A DNA stretch of 64,000 nucleotides from Podospora comata (lineage: Eukaryota; Ascomycota; Sordariomycetes; Sordariales; Podosporaceae), in the NCBI GenBank assembly GCA_017354895.1, contig CP071498.1:3286001-3350000 (forward strand), given 5' to 3'. A model generated the notes under the pieces. It had not been told where the DNA came from, made no database searches, and worked only from the letters and a program-made list of their open reading frames with translations. How positions within the stretch are numbered: the first letter of the stretch is position 1; each line of letters opens with the position of its first letter. Below, in pieces: positions 22,506 to 36,083 of the stretch. The position numbers and the translations under genes were made by a program.

Positions 22506-23140
22506 ATTGTTTAGTGATGACCAATACAGAATAGCTGAGCTGTTTGGAGAAACAGGGACATTGATATAAAGTTGTACCAAATCCTATCGAGCTCATGACT
22601 GTTTTTCGTTTTTTTATCTGTCTTTGTCTTACCGAAACATACAACCATCATCAACTCATGGTTGACAAACGTACTGGGTCGATTCTTTTTGCGGGAACTA
22701 AGGGACGGTCTCGAAATCACACCACAATGGAAGAACAACCGAGGGATATGCTAGGCAAGCAAGCGATGTTTCAGTCATGTTGGAAATAAGGAGGGTGGAA
22801 GGGATGGCGGATTTCGTCAGTATGGAAGTTGACGGTTTTTGGGAGAGTTTCTCGCTGTATATATTGTTACCTTTTCCCCTTGTGATCCTGCCATGGCTTA
22901 GACGAATGCGAATCCCATGGGAGTGTTTTGACCTTGACTTTTTTGTCATTGCTGAGCTGCTACGCCCAATTGGTGTTTTTAGATAATCTGTATAATACAA
23001 TGATGTCCCTCCAATTTTGGCATGACCTGACCTAGCCGACCCTTCTCTTGATGTCCGCCTTCTCTCTGCCCAAGTCCAGCTTCCTTATTTGCCCACTCCA
23101 TGGGTATCATTCCCCTCATACGCGCCCATCCTCTTCAACC
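22506..23140. other. convergent 3' region
   Basis: 3' flanks of the GT15 gene and mitochondrial S12. AT-rich with no coding frame of note. Confidence 0.65.
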
Positions 23141-23694
23141 TTAAACCGTCGCCTTCTTAGGCTTCTTCGTCCCAAACTTACTCCTGCTGCTCACCCTGCT
23201 GCCCACACCGCCTAGATCGAGCGCTCCGCGCACCAGTCTGTACCGCACACCGGGACAATCCTGGGCTCTGCCGCCGCGGACCAAAACAACGGAGTGCTGC
23301 TGGATGTTGTGGCCTTCGCCGGGGATGTAGGCGGTGATGACCTTGCCGGTGGAGAGTCTCACACGAGCGGTCTTGCGCTCGCCAGAGTTGGGCTTTTTGG
23401 GCTTGGTGATGCCTACTTTTACGCAGACGCCTTTGAGCTGGGCTGCATGGATTGCTGAGAGGGCGGGGGAGACGGGGTGGCGGGCTTTTTGGGGTTTTCG
23501 GCATCCCTGGGGAGGAAGGTTAGATATTGGGAAGGGGAGGGGAAGAGAGAGGGGGGGGGGCGGCGGGGTAGACGTACTCGGAGGACTTGGTTGAGGGTCG
23601 CGGATTGGGAGGGGGTGGTTGAGAAGGTTCTGATGGGAGAGGCGACAGGGAGGAGTGATGGTCTGAAGACCAGGTTTTTGAGAAAGGATGCCAT
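23141..23694 (-). CDS. mitochondrial ribosomal protein uS12m
   Basis: Two exons, 23694-23578 and 23506-23141 (intron GTACGT...CCCAG with a long C-run), totalling 483 nt and 160 residues. The N-terminus, [20 protein letters not shown] then IRTFSTTP, is a typical mitochondrial presequence. The remainder is S12: [60 protein letters not shown] and [20 protein letters not shown]. It carries the KPNS and PGEGHN loops of the decoding centre. The start is the ATG at 23694; upstream open sequence has no better context. It lies head-to-head with the acyl-CoA dehydrogenase gene. Confidence 0.96.
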
Positions 23695-24403
23695 GGTGAG
23701 AGAGCTGGGTGTGTGAATGGCGGGCGAGACTGAAGATATCGCCGTCGTCGTCCTCGTCCTCGTCGCGAATTGGCAGGCCGGGCGATGGAAAGTATGGGAT
23801 CCACAATTGTTTTCCTGGCTTGGCGCGGGCTGCTCATGAGAATCACGGGATGTGGCACGTGCTATCTCAACCTCCAAAAGCTGCCCCGGCAATTGTCGGT
23901 TCAAGTGGACCCCTCCCCCGGGTCAGATCACATGGCGTTCTCCATCGTGCGTCTCTCTCCCCCGATGTGCGATGACGCTGCTGGGGGTTTGTCCGCGGGG
24001 AGCCGCTTGACTGGTTAGTGCAGATGTTACCTCGGCTTTTGGACTTGTTTCCTGATCGTCCCCTTCCGCCGTTGGAAGCGGATTGCCTGTGGTGTGCCAT
24101 TCGGTGCTGTATTCCTCACTGTGTCCTCTGGGGGGGATGCATCGTTAAGTGCTACTTGGCGGGTCCGTTTCCGTTGAAGAGAAACCGCCCCTCCGAACAT
24201 AGATCGAAACTAGAGCAGTGCCTCCGGTGTGGTATAAAGACCGTTTAAGCTGCCCACCCTCCTTTTGTCCCTGGACTTTTTGTTTTTCTTGTGATTCCGT
24301 TTTCGATTTCCCGGTGCACCATCCTATACCGTTCAACGTCCACCCCGCCCTTTGTAGCGTTCCAACCGTCGTCTGTACCCTCCCTACGTTTAACATCACC
24401 GAG
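23695..24403. promoter_or_regulatory. bidirectional promoter region of uS12m and acyl-CoA dehydrogenase
   Basis: 709 bp between two divergent mitochondrial-protein genes. A TATAAA at 24233-24238, about 170 bp before the dehydrogenase ATG, is followed by a pyrimidine-rich leader. No separate gene is seen. Confidence 0.5.
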
Positions 24404-25844
24404 ATGAGGCCCTTCGCGAGAGCATTGCGCCCTGCTGTGCGTAGAAGTCTGGCTGTTTCTGCTCCCAGGATAGCCAGCGGGAGAACGGCTGCTCTTCCTG
24501 CTGTTCAGATGTGAGTTCAAGCTGCTGGTGTGTATGGGCAAGGAACTGTAGTTGACAGCCCCCCTCCCAGCGCTGCCCGTCCTCTTTCTACCACTGCTCC
24601 TCGCCGCGATCCCAGCCTTGCCGATGTCGCCCCAACACCCATCACCCACTTCTCCGAGACCGAGGTCGCCATGGCCGAGGCGGTCCAAAAGTTCGCCAAC
24701 GACGTCATCCTGCCCAAGGTTCGCGACATGGACGAGGCCGAGGAGATGGACCCCACCATCGTCGAGCAGCTCTTTGAGCAGGGTATCATGGGTGTTGAGA
24801 TTCCCGAGGAGTACGGCGGTGCCGGCATGAACTTCACCGCTGCGATTGTTGGTATTGAGGAATTGGCCCGTGTCGACCCATCGGTATCCGTCATGGTCGA
24901 CGTCCACAACACCCTCGTCAACACTGCTGTGATCAGGTGGGGTAGCGAAACCCTCAAGAAGAAGTACCTCCCCAAGCTGGCCACCAACACCGTTGGTTCC
25001 TTCTGCTTGTCCGAGCCGGTTAGCGGTTCTGACGCTTTCGCCCTGGCCACCAAGGCTACCCCTACCGAAAATGGGTACAAGATCAACGGCAGCAAGATGT
25101 GGATCACCAACAGCATGGAGGCCGAATTCTTCATTGTTTTCGCCAACCTCAAGCCTGAGCAGGGATACAAGGGTATCTCCGCCTTCATCGTTGACAAGGG
25201 CATGAAGGGCTTCAGCATCGCCAAGAAGGAGAAGAAGCTCGGCATCAAGGCCAGCAGCACCTGCGTTCTCAACTTTGACGACGTTGAGGTCCCCAAGGAG
25301 AACCTCCTCGGTCAGGAGGGCCAGGGTTACAAGTACGCCATCCAGATCCTGAACGAGGGCCGTATCGGTATTGGTGCTCAGATGACCGGTCTTGCTCTCG
25401 GTGCGTGGGAGAATGCTGTCAAGTATGTGTGGAACGACCGCAAGCAGTTTGGAAAGTTGGTTGGCGAGTTCCAGGGTATGCAGCACCAGATTGCGCAGTC
25501 TTACACCGAGATCGCGGCGGCGCGCGCGTTGGTGTACAATGCTGCTCGCAAGAAGGAGGCCGGCGAGGATTTCGTCATGGACGCTGCCATGGCCAAGCTT
25601 TACGCCTCCCAGGTCGCTGGCCGTGTGAGCGGGTTGGCGGTGGAGTGGATGGGTGGTATGGGTTTCGTCCGTGAGGGTCTGGCTGAGAAGTTCTTCCGTG
25701 ACAGCAAGATTGGCGCCATCTATGAGGGCACGAGCAACATTCAGTACGTTCTTGTCTCTTGTCTAGCTAACCGGACTATTGCTAACAGAATCCTGCAGGC
25801 TCAACACCATTGCGAAGATGTTGCAAAAGGAGTATACCGCTTAG
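24404..25844 (+). CDS. mitochondrial acyl-CoA dehydrogenase (short/branched-chain type)
   Basis: Three exons, 24404-24510, 24559-25743 and 25799-25844. They total 1,338 nt (445 residues). The Arg-rich N-terminus MRPFARALRPAVRRSLAVSA is a mitochondrial targeting signal. The fold reads in order: the N-terminal helical domain (FANDVILPKVRDMDEAE), FAD/substrate motifs FCLSEPVSGSDAFAL and KMWITNSMEAEFFIVFA, the middle beta domain, and a C-terminal helical domain with RKQFGKLVGEFQGMQHQIA and GGMGFVREGLAEKFFRDSKI. The catalytic Glu425 lies in IYEGTSNIQ, the position used by short/branched-chain enzymes. The last exon supplies LNTIAKMLQKEYTA. It oxidises acyl-CoA to 2-enoyl-CoA, passing electrons to ETF. 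Heavy C/G third-position bias. Confidence 0.95.
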
Positions 25845-27811
25845 GTTGTTTTCTTTTGTCACTCTGTTTGAAGCATACATTTGAACCGGAGTTATCTTTT
25901 TGCATGGGCGGTTTCCTTGGGCCTGAAAATGGAGGGCTTGTTTTTGCCTCGTTGAGAGTTATAAACCATATGAATACCATTTACACAATACATATCGTGA
26001 ATGAACCAGGATCTGCTTGTCTTGCGGTATGTCTTGGCGTTTTGAAGGTGAAGTGGATTCTGGGGAAGTCCAGAAAACAGACTTGCAGCCCTATGGATGG
26101 GGATTGAACTTGCAAACTTTCCATGTCCGCACCTTGTGAGATGTACAATGCAGTATTGGCAGATGTGAAGGTCGTGAGATATCCTTTGCATGTCTCTTCA
26201 TCTACACCGAGACCGATGGGAGAGGAGGAAAAGCAAACGGCCGACATGATGGGCCACATCTCGGCTGTAACCATACTCAACAATTCAGACAAACATGTTC
26301 CTTCCAAGGCTGCCATAGATCGCTCGGCCTCTATTGAGGTTGGAAGATCAGACTCGGACACCTTCTCGGTAGACCGGGTCCAGAGTACGAAGGTACCCAA
26401 ACGCCCGGCACGGACGGATGAGCACAACAAAGTCCTACGAGAAGTCCTAGCGACGAGCCAGAGAGTCGGAAATGAACAGAAGCATATCAGCCGTAGCGAA
26501 AACGCCAACCTCATCCACACTGTGAAAGATGAGATATATGCAATATGGCTTCAAATCTGACAAGCCGTTAACGGTCCTGCCAAGACCAACCCAATTAATA
26601 CCTTAGGGCTCTGAAGCACAGCCGGCATGATCCCAAGTGGTTTCCGGGATGCAACGCGATTCGATGTGAGATTTTTGGATTGCATGTCGAGAGTTAACCG
26701 ACGTTGCGCATTGCCATGCTCACAGACGGAAAGCAAGGCACCTCATGGAGAAATCGGGACACTGCCCCTCACTCGATGCTCCACTTCCCTGCCTGACTGT
26801 GACTGTGTGACGGGGCTGAGAAGCACTGGCTATCAGCAAGACATTTCTTGATGGAATGAAGATTTGATCCCGTCTGTACTTCTCGTCCACGCCATCCCAA
26901 CTTCCACCCGTTATCTCTCTCGCCCATCCCCGGAGTTCAGGAGTGCAGTACGGAGTACGGGCTGTTTATCTGATCAACAACACGGCTGTGCCACCGCAAC
27001 CACCGTGTGAAAGTGAGCTACCCCGCAGCGCGCCACTTGGTCAAGCTATCGCTTGGCTTTGGGACTCGGTGCATGGGCCAGGGTTCAACGACCAGGTGAA
27101 CCTCGTCGTCAACAGTGGCTGATAGACAAACCTTGAGCAAAAGCTGAAAAAGTGGCCACAAGCAGGCGAGGTTCATGACAGCCTTGTTCCAGCCTGTGGA
27201 GGCGAAGCTCTTTCTTTGGATGACCACGGCACATATCAACCAAAACTTTTGGTAGAAGCGCAAAAGCCCGAATTAGCGCAGGCCTATCTTTGTGAGTCCT
27301 ATTATTCCCGTTGCTTTGCCAATCTCATTCATTCCCGGCATCTTCCCCTTCAGCAACAGCGCCCAGCAATAGAGAAGAGCATACCCAGCTCTAGTCCCCA
27401 GTGCGCCTCCACACCACCAGCTCCCACAGCAACCCAAGTTGGGTGGATAGCCAACATTTCCACGCTTCGCTGCCAAACACTGCCCACCGACTCTCGCATC
27501 CCAGGTGCTGCAGTGGAAGGAAGGAGTCGCCGCAAGGTACCGTGGCCAAGTGTGTCTCCCCAGAGAGCTGTTTCCAAATGCGAAACACATCAACCCCGCC
27601 ATAACCCAGCACTGACGACATCCCATCTCGAGTCGCTCGCAAACAGCAACCTCCGCGTCCTGATCGGCAGGCTGGTACGCCAGTGGCTCTTGCCCTACGA
27701 CACTAGCCAACATCCTAAAGAGAAAAGTCTTCCTAACAACCTCTGTTATCACAGTATCCCTTAATAGTCCCGTTTTCACCGCGCGCCCGGCCGCGCACCA
27801 ACACCGCCGCC
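25845..27811. other. long intergenic region upstream of protein kinase C
   Basis: About 2 kb. Two opposed frames overlap at 25981-26514 (minus, ATG about 26514, hydrophobic start MRLAFSLRLICFCSFPTLW) and 26123-26560 (plus). Either could be a small gene but neither shows a domain, and I do not call them. The last kilobase is likely the promoter and leader of the kinase gene. Confidence 0.45.
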
Positions 27812-31730
<3,919 letters not shown>

Positions 31731-32549
31731 AGCGATGGAGGGCCGGATACTTTATGAGGGAGGTTACCAACTAGACTATCGTGAAGCTGACCGCGGTCTG
31801 TCTGTCGAAGTTTGTTGTCGACATGGCAACCACCAACACAGAGACGAGAATACTTTGTGCCTGCAACGTGGCTAGTTGTTTAACGCTGCTGTTTTGGTAA
31901 TGAAAGGGGGCCGAGGGGAATTAGCATATACCCAGGGCACTTCGTGTCCAGCTGCGTTGTTTATGAGGAGGGACAATCGTTTGACGGGAGGGGGAAGGCA
32001 GTGGGCATTATGACAGACCAGATTTGCTGCTTCGAGAGAGGGATCTAAGAACGACAAGGCGGCGGTAGGCAGGCTGACAAGTGAGGTGTCAAGAGAAGAA
32101 CTGGAGGATGGCGTAATGGGTTGACAATGATGGAAGAAGCATATGTGAGTAGGTGGAGGGCGTGCTGTGCGACGTTTGGGTCTGGACAAGGTCAAGGTTA
32201 GGGTGGAAAAGACACCAGGGATGAAGGGTGGGGGGACATTTTCTTGCAACTGTCTTTTTCTTCTTCTTGTATCAAGGCCGTTTTCTTTAGAAGTCAAGCA
32301 AATGAACGGGAGAGATGAAACGACCTTTTTTCCACCTTACGGGGGTGCCTCTCTATATGTCACGGCAGTGTTTGCCAGGAAGGGAAATATCTTCCTTTTT
32401 ATCCATCTCCCCCCTTTTTTGGTGGTTGGTCAAATTGGATGTTAACTCCCAACCCAACCCAGGTCTAATATACGGCACTCCATCTCTGGTTTTATTTACA
32501 TGAATAGGTAGGGGGTTTTGGTATTTTACATTATAAACATTTTTGTAGC
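31731..32549. other. convergent 3' region of PKC1 and MDM33
   Basis: About 0.8 kb with G/T-rich low-complexity strings and no coding frame of note. Confidence 0.65.
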
Positions 32550-34037
32550 TTATGGGCTGCTGAACCGCATCACCGCCAGCGCAACAGCCACCGCAACCGC
32601 AGCACCCGCCGCCGCGCCCTCGAGCGCGATAACCGACACATCCTTCATCCTCAGCGCTATCCTCCTGTCGCTATACAAATCCATCGCGTCATCCCTGAGC
32701 AACTGGGGATCTTCCCAGTACTCCTGAAGCACCTCTTTCCAAGGCCTCTGGCCGCCTCCAAAGAGGCTGCTCCGCCTAAAGTCGTGCTCCGATGGGCGGG
32801 TGGCTTCCTCTTCTTCTGTTACCAAGGGGACGGCAGCACCATCTTCTTGTTCCTCCTCCTCAATCAAAACTGGCTCCTCCTCCACCACCATAGGCGCAGC
32901 CAGTTGTTGTCTCTGATGATGCTCCTTCACCACCTCCATCGCCGCCCTGACCTCCTTCAGCTCCCTCCTCACCTCCTCCATATTCTCCTTTTCCGTCTCC
33001 GCAATCCCCTTAATCATCCTCTTCCTCCTCCACGGCTCCGCCACAAACTGCAGAACCAAAAACAAGACAAAGTTCACGCCCATCAACCCCCACGTCCCCC
33101 AAGTCGACTGCCTCCTTATCCTATCACTCCAAATCTGCTCCTCATGATACCGCCTCAGAATCCCCGCGTTCAGCTCAGCAGATATCCTGCTCTCGTTCGT
33201 CTCTGCCTCTGTCAGCTCCGCGCTCGCGGCAGAGACTTGCGCTTCGAGGGTGTGGTCCATTCGATAAAGCGAAGTGAATCGTTCCAGATCGGTCGGGTTC
33301 CAGGTGTCTTTTCTCGCGAGGAGGGCGGTGACCTCCCTCTGGGTCGAGGCGCGGTGGGTGGTGAGGGACTTGTAGTTTTGGCGGGCGGCGCGGAGGCGGG
33401 CTTGGGCGGTGGAGAGGTCTGATTCCAGCTGGGCGTTGCGGGACTTTATGGCTTCGATGGCGGAGTAGCCTGTTAGGTCGTTTAGGGTTTGGGTTGCGAC
33501 GAGGATGCGGGATTGGAACTGGTCCATGAAGGCGGAGAATTTGACTGAGAGGGAGTGGCGGTGGGAGTCGGTTACGGAGGGGAGTTCAGGTTCGGGGGGG
33601 TTGGGTTTTGAGGGTGAGGGGTTTGGGGATTCGGAGGGGGAAGGATCGGGGGAGGAAGATTCGGGGGAGGAGGAAGGTGATTCGGAAGTTGGTTCTGATT
33701 TTGAGGGGTCGGCATCTTCTGTTGGCGGTGGTGATGAGGGGTCTGAAGGTGTGTTTTCTGTGCTGTGCTGGCTTTCGGGCTGGGGCGCGTTGAGGGGAAT
33801 GGGCTCGCTTGGAGATCCGAGCTCAATGACAGGATCTGTCTCGGGTTGCGGTCGTTTTGGGGGAGGGCGGGCGGTTGAGAAGTGCCGTGGGAGACGGGCG
33901 TAGAGCCCAATGCCGAATCCAGCGCATGAGGTGTTATACCGGAAACATTGCGACGGTGGCAGCTGGGCTAGCGCTTTCCTCGTCGCCAATTGACTGAGAG
34001 GCCGGGCAGCCAGCCGCAAAGTTGTGTGAGGCGACAT
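32550..34037 (-). CDS. MDM33: mitochondrial inner-membrane protein MDM33/SHE9
   Basis: A single exon of 495 residues if ATG 34037 is used. That start gives MSPHTTLRLAARPLSQLATR, a clear amphipathic mitochondrial presequence; an in-frame ATG at 34226 would add 63 residues of non-targeting character and is less likely. After the presequence comes a long Ser/Pro/Glu-rich linker (about 55-165). The SHE9/MDM33 domain follows, with FSAFMDQFQSRILVATQTLN, YSAIEAIKSRNAQLE and coiled coils through LERFTSLYRMDHTLEAQVSA. A membrane segment TWGLMGVNFVLFLVLQFVAE, another coiled coil, an acidic stretch and a C-terminal hydrophobic segment (VIALEGAAAGAAVAVAVAL) complete it. It acts in inner-membrane fission and mitochondrial shape. 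Confidence 0.9.
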   Translation of the reverse strand: MSPHTTLRLAARPLSQLATRKALAQLPPSQCFRYNTSCAGFGIGLYARLPRHFSTARPPPKRPQPETDPVIELGSPSEPIPLNAPQPESQHSTENTPSDPSSPPPTEDADPSKSEPTSESPSSSPESSSPDPSPSESPNPSPSKPNPPEPELPSVTDSHRHSLSVKFSAFMDQFQSRILVATQTLNDLTGYSAIEAIKSRNAQLESDLSTAQARLRAARQNYKSLTTHRASTQREVTALLARKDTWNPTDLERFTSLYRMDHTLEAQVSAASAELTEAETNESRISAELNAGILRRYHEEQIWSDRIRRQSTWGTWGLMGVNFVLFLVLQFVAEPWRRKRMIKGIAETEKENMEEVRRELKEVRAAMEVVKEHHQRQQLAAPMVVEEEPVLIEEEEQEDGAAVPLVTEEEEATRPSEHDFRRSSLFGGGQRPWKEVLQEYWEDPQLLRDDAMDLYSDRRIALRMKDVSVIALEGAAAGAAVAVAVALAVMRFSSP

Positions 34038-34552
34038 GAAGGATTCGGCTCGAGGCCGGGGAAAGGCTGGAACGGTAACGACGTTGCGGGTGTGCCGGAC
34101 GTGAGGAGAAGAGAGCTCTCGGGTGTCAATCGGATCCGTTGATGATATTCCCTGGCATTCTGCCGCGGGTACCCCGCTGACCGCCCGGGTGCCAAGAGCA
34201 AAGACGTCATACCCTAACCCTGGCATACATGTACCCTAAGGGTTCAGGGGTACTCAGGGGTATTCAGGGGTAACGACATTCTGATCAGACCGTGGGTATG
34301 CGTCACGAAAGCCCAAAGTTCGCCGCTTTTCGGTGTTGACTTCATATAAATCAGAAAGACGTGACGTGATAGGCTTTTCTTCATCGACCAATCTAGCCAA
34401 TATCGTGGACCCAACTGTCACGAATTCCCCTGGTGTGTTCAGACGAGACACGGATCCACTCTGACGATAGTATGCCATCATGGCCTTTTGATCTATATGT
34501 TTGATCATCCCATACTCACAATTTTAATTTCCCCGCTTTCGAAGCCATCACC
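34038..34552. promoter_or_regulatory. divergent promoter of MDM33 and the SDR gene
   Basis: 515 bp between divergent starts. It contains three tandem decamers, each with AGGGG (described separately). Otherwise no gene. Confidence 0.5.
34244..34273. repeat. three tandem AGGGG-bearing decamers
   Basis: Units TTCAGGGGTA, CTCAGGGGTA and TTCAGGGGTA lie back to back, differing only at the first base. AGGGG is the core of the stress-response element (STRE) bound by Msn2/4-type zinc-finger factors. The array sits about 210 bp from the MDM33 start and 280 bp from the SDR start. A single related TTCAGGGGTA occurs at about 13548, upstream of another gene. Confidence 0.55.
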
Positions 34553-35474
34553 ATGGATGAGTTCACAGGAAATCTTGAGGGCAAAGTTGCAATCGGTAAG
34601 GTACTCCTCCGCAGTTGACAGTGAACTATCCGAGATCTGACTCCATCCTGCCAGTAACCGGCGCCTCTCGCGGCATTGGGGCAACCATTGCAACCACACT
34701 CGCTCAACATGGGTGTGCTGTAGTACTAAACTACAACAACTCCGCCGCAGAAGCCAAGATCCTGGGGAAACAGATTAATAAGGACTACGATGTGACAACC
34801 TACGCCGTGCAGGCCGATGTCTCCAAACCCGAGGAAGTAGCCCAACTGTTTGAAAAGACTGTCAAAGTGCTGGGAAGGGTTGACATAGTTGTCAGCAACG
34901 CTGGCGTTGAGCATTTCGGCAGTCTTGCTGCAGTGCAATCGGAGGAGATCGACCATGTCTTCGATGTCAATGTCAAGGGCCAGTTCTTCGTCGCTCAACA
35001 AGCGGAGAAGTATATGGAGGAAAGGGGGAGGCTGATACTGACAAGCAGTGTTTCTGCCGTAATGGTATGTTCCCACGCCCTGGAGTTTCTTCTGTTGTTG
35101 ACTCTTACGCTGAGAAATATGGCCAGGGCGTACCACATCACACAATCTATGCGGCGTCCAAAGCGGCGGTTACGGGAATGACCAAGTGCCTGGCATGGGA
35201 TTTTGGAAAGAAGAACATCACAGTGAATTGCATCGCAGCTGGCGGTGTCAAGAGTGATATGTATGACAAGAATGCAAAGGAGTACATGAAGGACGGGGAT
35301 GAACTGAGTGTGGCGGAAATCGACGCTCGTATATCATCTTGGAGTCCACTAGGAAGGGTTGGGATGCCGGAAGATATTGCTGGTGTGGTTGCATTGCTGG
35401 CAAGCGATGAAGCAGGATGGATCACTGGACAGACCTTGCATGTTAGTGGAGGCGCTCACATGGCTACTGCCTAA
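34553..35474 (+). CDS. short-chain dehydrogenase/reductase, trihydroxynaphthalene-reductase-like
   Basis: Three exons, 34553-34595, 34655-35064 and 35127-35474. They total 801 nt (266 residues), a classical SDR length. NADP(H)-binding TGASRGIG at about 16-23, NAGVEHFG, Ser in LILTSSVSAV and the catalytic YAASK (Tyr about 159, Lys about 163) are intact. The C-terminal part (GGVKSDMYDKNAKEYM, SWSPLGRVGMPEDIAGVVALLASDE, TGQTLHVSGGAHM) closely resembles melanin-pathway tri/tetrahydroxynaphthalene and versicolorin reductases. The exact substrate cannot be read from sequence, and no polyketide synthase neighbours it here, so a different ketone is equally possible. It shares a divergent promoter with MDM33. 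Confidence 0.9.
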
Positions 35475-36083
35475 GATTACAGCATTCATTGTAGTTTGTT
35501 GTAAGATTAACCTTGTTTTGTCTCTTTTATTCTTTTTCCACTGATTTTGGTACATATAAGGATGGACTGTTTCAGGCCGCGGTTGAAATTGGAATCTGAA
35601 CGAACCTCAAGCTTGAATCCAGGAGAGGGTGACGACCTCTGAATATTTGCCAATGAGGAATTTTGTTCGTGGCATCTAATGATGATGGTGTTAAATAGGG
35701 TTAAGAGATGTAACTAAATCTACCATACATTTTTGAAAGCCACTCAGATACTTAGATATTTAGGTACCTATACTTCAGGTGCCGGGAAATCTTGAAAAGC
35801 GTCTCAATATGGATACTCGAATGTTCATGAACCCAAAACCGTGGCTGATGCTTGTTTCCTATTCATAGGGATTAGCCGCCCGTGAGAACCGCAGCATGTT
35901 AACTATCGAAAGATTTTATCACATGAAGTCTTCGTAGAAGCCTGCTTGTGTTCGTGGTCTATACGCACTCCTCTTTCCATTTCTACACTCCATCTCAGGC
36001 ATCTACTGGAGGCCCCTCACAGTTATTCTCCCCTCCTTCCTCGTTTTATTGTCTTCCACTATTCAAATCTATTCACCGCAATC
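35475..36083. other. intergenic region
   Basis: AT-richer flank between the SDR gene and the kinase-like gene. No coding frame is supported. Confidence 0.6.

Noticed and set aside
24245-25486. 413-codon minus-strand ORF across the acyl-CoA dehydrogenase
   Set aside because: Antisense shadow produced by codon bias. The plus strand has a complete, catalytic-residue-bearing enzyme.
27216-27764. 182-codon plus-strand ORF just upstream of PKC1
   Set aside because: It begins with TTG, is Ser/Pro/Arg-rich and ends before the well-supported PKC1 ATG. More likely the leader.
34038-34226. N-terminal extension of MDM33 from ATG 34226
   Set aside because: The extension lacks targeting character, while the downstream ATG at 34037 opens an excellent mitochondrial presequence.
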